A DNA stretch of 64,000 nucleotides from Pithys albifrons albifrons (lineage: Eukaryota; Chordata; Aves; Passeriformes; Thamnophilidae): assembly GCF_047495875.1 (NCBI RefSeq), contig NC_092463.1:18465224-18529223 (forward strand). The letters are read 5' to 3'. This document shows positions 59,901 through 64,000 of the stretch, piece after piece (position 1 is the first letter of the stretch; every line of letters starts with the position of its first letter). Position numbers and translations under genes: made by a program. Under the pieces are notes generated by a model. That model was not told the origin of the DNA. It searched no databases and saw only the letters and a program-made list of their open reading frames with translations.

Positions 59901-62900
59901 CATTTACCTGAGCACTTAATTCACAAACCTGGGTGGCTTATCAGCAAATAAAGAATGTAAGTCCTCCGGTTCTTTGCCATTTAATGATCACCTCAATAGC
60001 TTGTCACCCGACTAAAACTAATTTACCTCTTAGGTCTGCAAAGTGTAAGTCTGGATTAACGCAAATTACATAATGGAAAGATAAGTAACTTTTTCAGAAA
60101 GCACTTCTGACTACTGGCAAGAAGTGCAACAAGTAGCCTGCAAACATACCAGACAGTAAATCTGACAGTGTTGTTTCCAAGGAAAAGGGAAAGGTCTTCT
60201 GTCATCTGCTCTTGACTCTTCTTATTTGCCACCATAATCATAATATAATCGGGGAGCTCTTCATCTAATAGAAAGAGAAATATGTTGTTTTAACGTAAAA
60301 TAAATCTTAGAAGACATAGAAACACTTCTAAACATGCAATACGAATTTTTTCCAGTTTTATGACAAGGACTCTGCAGGCAGATGATTAGGCAAGAAAATT
60401 AACACGACTTTCATTTCCTCTGAAGTTCAATAAAATTTTCATCTACAAGTGAGGAATAAAAGATCATCAATTTTACAACAGCATAAGCTGAAGATCAAAG
60501 TATTTAAAGTGAGTAAATAGAATAAAGGACAAGATTAAAAAAGTCACTCTGCTGCCTATCTCCTTTTACTTGAATATTAAAAATATCTACAATTTTCACC
60601 ACTTCAAATATTGCCAAATATAGCACCTTATCCTTGTCAAATTTCCTTAGCTACAAAAAACAAACAAATACCTATTTCTTATAGTGCATTAAACAAATCA
60701 AAATGGCATTAACTTCCAGTTTTCCTACCTACAAAAATAAAAGAAAACCAAACCCCAGTAACCTCAAGAGTGGATTTCTAACTTCCTAATGTATGTGAAT
60801 TCATACACAGCAAGAAAATCCACTCCCTTGCTGGACTGCTCACACAGGGTACACCTGCCCATTACAATGGACATGAAGGTGCTTAGAATCTGACATTAAT
60901 ACATTAAGGGCTTGGGGAGTTTGGCATTTGGCTTTTTACTTTGGCCTCTGGTCTCTGCTGAAGGACTGACTGCACAGTTGTTGCTTGAAGGCACCAGGTG
61001 TGCTTCCTGAGCACAGACTTCAATTTAGTTTAATTAAACACCTCATACTCTCCAATATCCCACCCATGACATGAGCGTTACAATAGTGAGTGAAGACAGT
61101 TGGGAAATACACTTCAAACTATGGATTTAAACCAAGGCACCAATTCAGCTGCATTCATTTCATCAAGTTAAGCCAGCGTATAACACTAAAAAAAATCTAA
61201 AAAATTAAAGAAAGAAATCAAAACTCAAATGAAGGAATTGTCTTTCTTCTATGTCTATGTACCCTGTAAGTAATTCATGTCTACCCTTACACTACAGAAA
61301 TAACATTCATACATTGCACCTGCACGTCCCTTCTGCTACTTGTCCCAATGAAGCACGTTCCTGGCTAAACCCAAACTTCCTTTTGGTGTTTGTGTTTTTG
61401 TTGTTGCCGCTTTGGGGTTGGGTTTTTTTAAATGTAAACTGCAAGTTGCACAAAATGGATTAATACTCAGACCTAGGAATTATTTATTGGCCAAGCTACT
61501 TAGAAACCTTATAAGCTCTTCAGGTGGTTCAACATACGATAAAGAATATATTTTAAGTGTAGAGCAACAGTATGATAAAAGAAGGAAAGAAAAGCTACTG
61601 CTTTTCTCAGTAACTGCGTTAGCTCATGCAAGCTTAAATTGCATGCAAAACTACAGCCTTTTGAAAAACTTCATAGCTGAATATTTGTCTTTATTTTGCT
61701 TCAAACATACAAATTTTTCCTTTCTAAGTTCAACACAACAACGAAGTTTCAACATGCCTTGTAGAAGACTTTTCAAAAGGAACAAACTAGCAGTTACAGA
61801 AAGAAAAAAAAAGCATAGAATGAGAAAGAACCAATTTTTGCCAGCTAACTAAAAGAAGACATGGAGAATTTTTGAAAAGTATTACTTGAAAAGCTGTCCA
61901 AAACATGCTAGTCAAGAAAAAGAATAATCTGAACAATTACATAAATTTGGAAACAGTCATTTAAAAACAAAAAAGAGGCCAAGGCAAGTCAGACTCAGCA
62001 ATTAAGAATAGAAAGTTATTTAAAGAAGTCCAGAAACTGACTGAGAAAACTGCAGACACTGAGTGCCAATTCTGGGAATACAGGAAACAGAAGGAGAATT
62101 AAAAATAATCAGTCATAGACGGAATTAAAGATTGCAACTATTCTACGAACATCTCTGTATTAGACACAAGAAAGATTGTTTTTCAGAAATGCAGGAAAAA
62201 GCAGACAAAGAATTAAGAACTGAAAACCAAACCTAGAATGATGGTAAAACAAAAAAAAAACTCAACCACCAAAAATGGGTTTCTGAAAAAGGCAAGCTTT
62301 GAGATGGTGAAAAAAAGACAACTTTACAGTAAAGAAATTCTAAACACTGTTCTTGGCACCATCTGAGCTCTAAATGTCAGCTTGCAGGTAACTCCCTTCT
62401 ATAGAGTCAATATATTTTTCCATAAATACAATGCCTTCCTTGAACTAGGAAAGAAGATGAATTCAGGATCAAACTACACACTTTGAACTTGGCCCTGCAC
62501 CTCACGGGATCCCTAAACTATGCTCTCAATTTCTTTCCTTCACCTGAAATCCAAGAAGTATCGCAGACAACAAGGCAGTTGCAGGACTGAGATATTCTGT
62601 TTCCAACTGAACACTGTGTTAAATTACCAACTTTTACTGCAGTAGAAAACAGCTGCTCTGGAATGCAATATCCATTTAATCCTGGATTCAGAAAAAACAA
62701 TAAACCCACCCACAAGAAAAAATAAACCCATCCACAAGAAAACCACTGACACACACACTGCTCAACTCTCTCCTCACAAACCAAATTTCCCTCTGCCTCT
62801 AAGATTCAGACACGTGTATTTCACCAACATTAGTTCAGTGTAGTTCTTGGTCTTCCCCTTAACAGTCAAGCTCTTACATTTTGAAGATTTGTCCCACGTG

Positions 62901-63482
62901 ACGTGGCCTTTTCATTTCCTAAAACAGTCAGTCTACCTTTGTCTCCTCTCCTAATTTTGACAAATGTCTCATCCCAAATTCAAGAGGCTGTTCTAAAGAT
63001 GCCTAAGAAAGACTGGCTCCATCTTGGAGTGGTCACAGCTAACTGCTGCTATATTTGCAAGGTCTTGCTTTATATAATGTTTCTCCTAGTGCTTCAAAGA
63101 AATTCCCTTAAATATTCCCAACATGATAGTTTGTTTTCCTTTGAAAAACCGTACCACCATTTCTCCTTTAAAGGAGACCATTGAACTGACTTTTTAGTTA
63201 TTTCCTTTTAGTTCTTCATATATTGATGTCCATGTGCTGCTTCCTCTTATGCTTAGATGATACATGTTCTGTGAATTAAGTCTCTTCATTTTGTACTAGT
63301 TCAGCACTTCAGCTAATTCTTCCCATGCTTAAGGCTTCCATATGCAGTAACACAATAATACGTTCCATTAACTAGGTGTTTTGTTGCTATGTAACAACAA
63401 TGACCTAGAGAAGATTGCTAATTACACGGCAAAACTTACCAACGTAAGCCCCAAGCTCCTGCAACTTTCCTTTTATAGCACC
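41971..63482 (-). CDS. ZC3H14: ZC3H14, nuclear poly(A)-binding CCCH zinc-finger protein (all but the first exon)
   Basis: ZC3H14 (MSUT2, orthologue of yeast Nab2) binds polyadenosine RNA in the nucleus and limits poly(A) tail length. Its loss causes intellectual disability in humans. Sixteen exons join into 2,157 nt (718 codons plus TGA), all phases matching. Fragment residues 1-75 form the PWI-like N-terminal fold (AIKGKLQELGAYVDEELPDY, MTEDLSLFLGNN). A sumoylation-type IKPE and an acidic segment follow, then a basic nuclear-localisation stretch (RKRRLP, KVKK), an acidic run (EDEEEEED) and PPSKQANKNLILKAISEAQE. Five intact CCCH fingers lie at about 580-700 (CKYWPAC, CKVFPNC, CKYDAKC, CKFFPAC, CRFNTQC), then PPRHALKW and QTSE. 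Human protein is 736 residues. With the remembered first exon (12 residues, beyond 64000) this form would be about 730. Confidence 0.95.
42578..42684 (-). CDS. ZC3H14: ZC3H14 coding exon 16 (107 nt), zinc finger 5
   Basis: Phase 0 start, ends after two bases of a Ser codon. Acceptor CCTTTGCAG, donor GTGAGA. It encodes HCRFNTQCTRPDCTFYHP (C-x5-C-x4-C-x3-H) and VPPRHALKWTRTQT. Confidence 0.95.
43508..43602 (-). CDS. ZC3H14: ZC3H14 coding exon 15 (95 nt), zinc finger 4
   Basis: Phase 1 start, phase 0 end. Acceptor CTACTACTAG, donor GTAAGA. It encodes a Pro-rich spacer (APLPTLPIPSSS) and LCKFFPACKKMECPFYHPK, C-x5-C-x4-C-x3-H. Confidence 0.95.
44638..44774 (-). CDS. ZC3H14: ZC3H14 coding exon 14 (137 nt), zinc fingers 2 and 3
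   Basis: Its first base completes a Lys codon, and it ends in phase 1. Acceptor CCCTCAAG, donor GTGAGC. It encodes VFPNCKFADKCLFIHPNC and KYDAKCTKPDCPYTH. The first Cys of finger 2 comes from exon 13, so the two fingers are split across exons. Confidence 0.95.
45642..45762 (-). CDS. ZC3H14: ZC3H14 coding exon 13 (121 nt), zinc finger 1
   Basis: Phase 1 start, ends after two bases of a Lys codon. Acceptor ACCATCCTAG, donor GTGAGT. It encodes DMEEVNILQKQEKVLER and CKYWPACKNGDECVYHHP. The segment before finger 1 is about five residues shorter than in the human protein as I remember it. Confidence 0.93.
47790..48013 (-). CDS. ZC3H14: ZC3H14 coding exon 12 (224 nt)
   Basis: Its first base completes an Arg codon, and it ends in phase 1. 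Acceptor TTTGATAG, donor GTAATT. It encodes the highly conserved QPDKPASPKFIVTLDGVPSP, then PPGYLSDQEEED and ILTRQLEDCD. It is a disordered linker ahead of the zinc fingers. Confidence 0.95.
48495..48545 (+). mobile_element. possible ancient CR1/L3-type fragment
   Basis: GGTCAGTCCAGCCTACTGTC, then CTGTGTCTGACAGTGTGGG, resembles the GGTCCATCTAGTCCAGTATC / CTGTCTCTGACAGTGGCC motif of old reptile and bird CR1/L3 elements. It is short and diverged. Confidence 0.35.
49537..49693 (-). CDS. ZC3H14: ZC3H14 coding exon 11 (157 nt)
   Basis: Phase 1 start, ends after two bases of an Arg codon. Acceptor CCAATCCAG, donor GTAAAA. It encodes DYCDAESMVHTDTRSFILKK and PKLSEEMAPQNQQ. It is conserved at MVHxDTRSFILKKPKLSEE. 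Confidence 0.94.
50155..50229 (-). CDS. ZC3H14: ZC3H14 coding exon 10 (75 nt, in-frame cassette)
   Basis: Phase 1 at both ends, 25 codons. Acceptor GATTTTTTAG, donor GTGAAG. It encodes QKELSSRLQIDPMIEGT, matching human RQLLSRLQIDPVM. Its symmetric phase allows skipping. Human ZC3H14 isoforms are known to differ in this part of the gene. Confidence 0.93.
51500..51572. repeat. TG/TA dinucleotide microsatellite
   Basis: Mixed GTGTGT, ATATAC, ACGT and ATATAT blocks over about 70 bp in ZC3H14 intron 9. It is probably polymorphic. Confidence 0.88.
51741..51896 (-). CDS. ZC3H14: ZC3H14 coding exon 9 (156 nt, in-frame cassette)
   Basis: Phase 1 at both ends. The acceptor is TTATTTAAAG, with a weak pyrimidine tract, and the donor is GTAATC. 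It encodes PQKQTVPVAPRTRISPEE then a poorly conserved half (LPLLSSQLQVEEPKEQ). It can be skipped in frame, alone or with exon 10. Confidence 0.92.
52346..52700 (-). mobile_element. CR1 LINE, 5'-truncated 3' end (~355 bp)
   Basis: Read on the + strand, AATCATTTAGGTTGGAAAAG, CCACCACTAAACCATGTC, ATACCTCCAGGGATGGTGAC, CCAATCTAAACC and CTTGTCCTATCA are the reverse complement of an avian CR1 3' end. The element is therefore sense with ZC3H14. The 3' terminus lies at 52346, and the match fades after about 52700 where the insertion was truncated. It has no coding capacity. Confidence 0.92.
54034..54134 (-). CDS. ZC3H14: ZC3H14 coding exon 8 (101 nt)
   Basis: Its first base completes an Arg codon, and it ends in phase 1. 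Acceptor TTTATTTTAG, donor GTAATT. It encodes PSLPPSKQANKNLILKAISE and AQESVTKTTNYST, identical in memory to the human segment. Confidence 0.96.
55211..55371 (-). CDS. ZC3H14: ZC3H14 coding exon 7 (161 nt), NLS and acidic run
   Basis: Phase 0 start, ends after two bases of an Arg codon. Acceptor TTTGTTGTAG, donor GTACTT. It encodes EESSRKRRLPVVSSVVKVKK, a bipartite-type basic nuclear-localisation region, then EGEDEEEEEDYGSRTGS and SVSVPAKPER. Confidence 0.95.
55694..55882 (-). other. unexplained open segment in ZC3H14 intron 6 (possible cassette exon)
   Basis: On the - strand a TAG at 55885-55883 serves as a possible acceptor. It is followed in phase 0, which exon 6 would supply, by 63 open codons including GWMLDKDKLKNYCC, PADRVDAEEKVIYTDF and SLSQTSNGLIVK. 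Possible donors follow at GTAGTA (55692) or GTATGT (55689). Both give lengths of 3n+1, so inclusion would shift exon 7 out of frame to an early stop. Exons 6 and 7 already align to human without it. It could be a poison exon, a lineage-specific exon or chance. I recognise no homologue. Confidence 0.3.
56348..56768 (-). CDS. ZC3H14: ZC3H14 coding exon 6 (421 nt, largest)
   Basis: Its first base completes an Arg codon, and it ends in phase 0. Acceptor TTTTATCAG, donor GTTAGT. It encodes STVKPLREL, VIDIKPEPDDLIDEDLNFVQ (IKPE fits a sumoylation consensus), ENPLSRKKP and RPSTEIYRPPAIRNADG. The last third (SSVEGHRPTSK and following) is poorly conserved but keeps the same length as human up to the exon 7 junction. 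Confidence 0.94.
57104..57299 (-). CDS. ZC3H14: ZC3H14 coding exon 5 (196 nt)
   Basis: Phase 1 start, ends after two bases of an Arg codon. Acceptor GTCTCCCCAG, donor GTAAGC. It encodes a Ser-rich linker with SSIFESNLPSGKSS, DERRREDILPPLAVSSTRSE and RNDSRVSTSSQEQ. The final motif is well conserved. Confidence 0.93.
57622..57662 (-). CDS. ZC3H14: ZC3H14 coding exon 4 (41 nt)
   Basis: Its first base completes a Trp codon, and it ends in phase 1. Acceptor CTATTTCAG, donor GTAAGT. It encodes LHGVLDKLRSVTT, the last helix of the PWI-like domain. It is too short to stand out without homology. Confidence 0.93.
60150..60264 (-). CDS. ZC3H14: ZC3H14 coding exon 3 (115 nt), PWI-like domain core
   Basis: Phase 1 start, ends after two bases of a Trp codon. 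Acceptor TTTCTATTAG, donor GTATGT. It encodes DEELPDYIMIMVANKKSQEQ then MTEDLSLFLGNNTVRFTV. This is the conserved fold of the Nab2/ZC3H14 N terminus. Confidence 0.96.
62699..62742. repeat. 22-bp tandem duplication
   Basis: AATAAACCCACCCACAAG plus AAAA at 62699-62720 is repeated with one change (CACC/CATC) at 62721-62742, in ZC3H14 intron 2. Confidence 0.85.
63440..63482 (-). CDS. ZC3H14: ZC3H14 coding exon 2 (43 nt)
   Basis: Phase 0 start, phase 1 end. Acceptor ATTTTTTAG, donor GTAAGT. It encodes GAIKGKLQELGAYV, which follows the first-exon peptide ending in KIR in human ZC3H14. The first exon is not in the window: no ATG occurs on the - strand between 63850 and 64000. Confidence 0.93.
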
Positions 63483-63879
63483 CTAAAAAATAATGAAATA
63501 GCATTTAACGGATGGATCAACAAAGTATTTCTAACTGCAATGCGGTGGGAAGCTTAGCAAAGGTTTTCTCATTAACTATTTGTACAGGTTGGTTTAACAT
63601 GTTATCTTTTTCTATTCTCCACTGCCCATGACAGACACGTTATAAAGGGGAGGGATTGACGGCAGAATAATGGCAATTGCCAAGAACCTCCGTCTCTACC
63701 GTATTTCCTACACACCCGTTCCTGGTGACACCAGACAAACTCCAAAGCCCTGCTACCCTTTTTTAGGCAGGGCCCATCTGGACTCATAAGGTGCACAGAA
63801 CACGAATCCCGGATGGTTTGGTGAAAGGTCATGCCCTGCTCAGCAAGCAAATGGAGACCTGCCAGGCTTTCCCAACTGC

Positions 63880-64000
63880 GCCTGCCGAGCGGGAGCGGTT
63901 GTCAGGCCCTGCCGGTGCCGGGGGCTCGGGGCCGGCTGGGCTGCGCCTCCGCCGGGCCCGTGGCCGGGCGGGACCTGCGGGGCGAGAGCCGCAGCTTCGG
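63880..64000 (-). promoter_or_regulatory. ZC3H14: edge of a CpG island, 5' region of ZC3H14
   Basis: The last ~120 bases switch abruptly to very high GC with many CpG dinucleotides (CCGAGCGGGAGCGG, GCCGGTGCCGG, CGGGCGGGACC), in an otherwise AT-rich window. The block lies upstream of exon 2 of a widely expressed gene, so it is most likely the 5' end of intron 1 or the flank of the first exon. The promoter itself lies off the right edge. Confidence 0.7.

Larger units (their letters stand above)
57300..63439 (-). other. ZC3H14: ZC3H14 introns 2 to 4
   Basis: Introns 57300-57621, 57663-60149 and 60265-63439. A 22-bp tandem duplication lies at 62699-62742. A 146-codon Lys-rich + strand frame at 61412-61852 has no recognisable domain and is taken as chance. 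Nothing else was recognised. Confidence 0.8.

Noticed and set aside
61412..61852. 146-codon Lys/Arg-rich frame in ZC3H14 intron 2
   Set aside because: A-rich low-complexity composition, no domain, no splice context and no homology I recognise.
63850..64000. ZC3H14 first coding exon inside the window
   Set aside because: The - strand has no ATG in this block, and the remembered N-terminal peptide is not encoded in any frame.

Overview
The window is nuclear DNA from a vertebrate, almost certainly a bird. It is AT-rich, its genes are split into many short exons with GT-AG introns, and its interspersed repeats include CR1 LINE fragments and a solo LTR of a type I remember from bird genomes. No prokaryotic or organellar signal was seen. 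Two genes were recognised by translating exons and comparing them with the human proteins from memory. They lie tail to tail, as in human 14q31.

Layout. Positions 132-33299 (+ strand) hold the last 18 coding exons of EML5, a microtubule-associated HELP/WD40 protein. They give 803 codons plus stop with every intron phase matching, so the start and roughly the first 1,160 residues lie left of the window. Positions 33300-41970 hold no recognisable coding sequence. The left part is probably a very long EML5 3' UTR ending near 41285, and a short ZC3H14 3' UTR probably ends near 41690 on the opposite strand. Positions 41971-63482 (- strand) hold 16 coding exons of ZC3H14, the nuclear poly(A)-binding CCCH zinc-finger protein. 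These cover everything except the first exon, giving 718 codons plus stop. The right edge (63880-64000) is a GC-rich, CpG-rich shoulder next to the presumed ZC3H14 promoter.

Repeats. These include a 310-bp element with a 5S-rRNA-like head flanked by perfect 12-bp direct repeats (a candidate SINE), a solo LTR of about 1 kb, a CR1 3' end of about 355 bp and smaller CR1 pieces, microsatellites, and several short tandem duplications. One 57-bp tandem duplication copies an exon end together with its splice donor.

The two genes have no direct functional link: EML5 acts on cytoplasmic microtubules and ZC3H14 on nuclear poly(A) RNA. Both reading frames are intact throughout. No new multi-gene system was found. 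The items most worth checking are the 5S-headed element, a 21-nt EML5 microexon with an upstream UGC motif, the duplicated splice donor, an unexplained open segment in ZC3H14 intron 6, and the long EML5 3' UTR.
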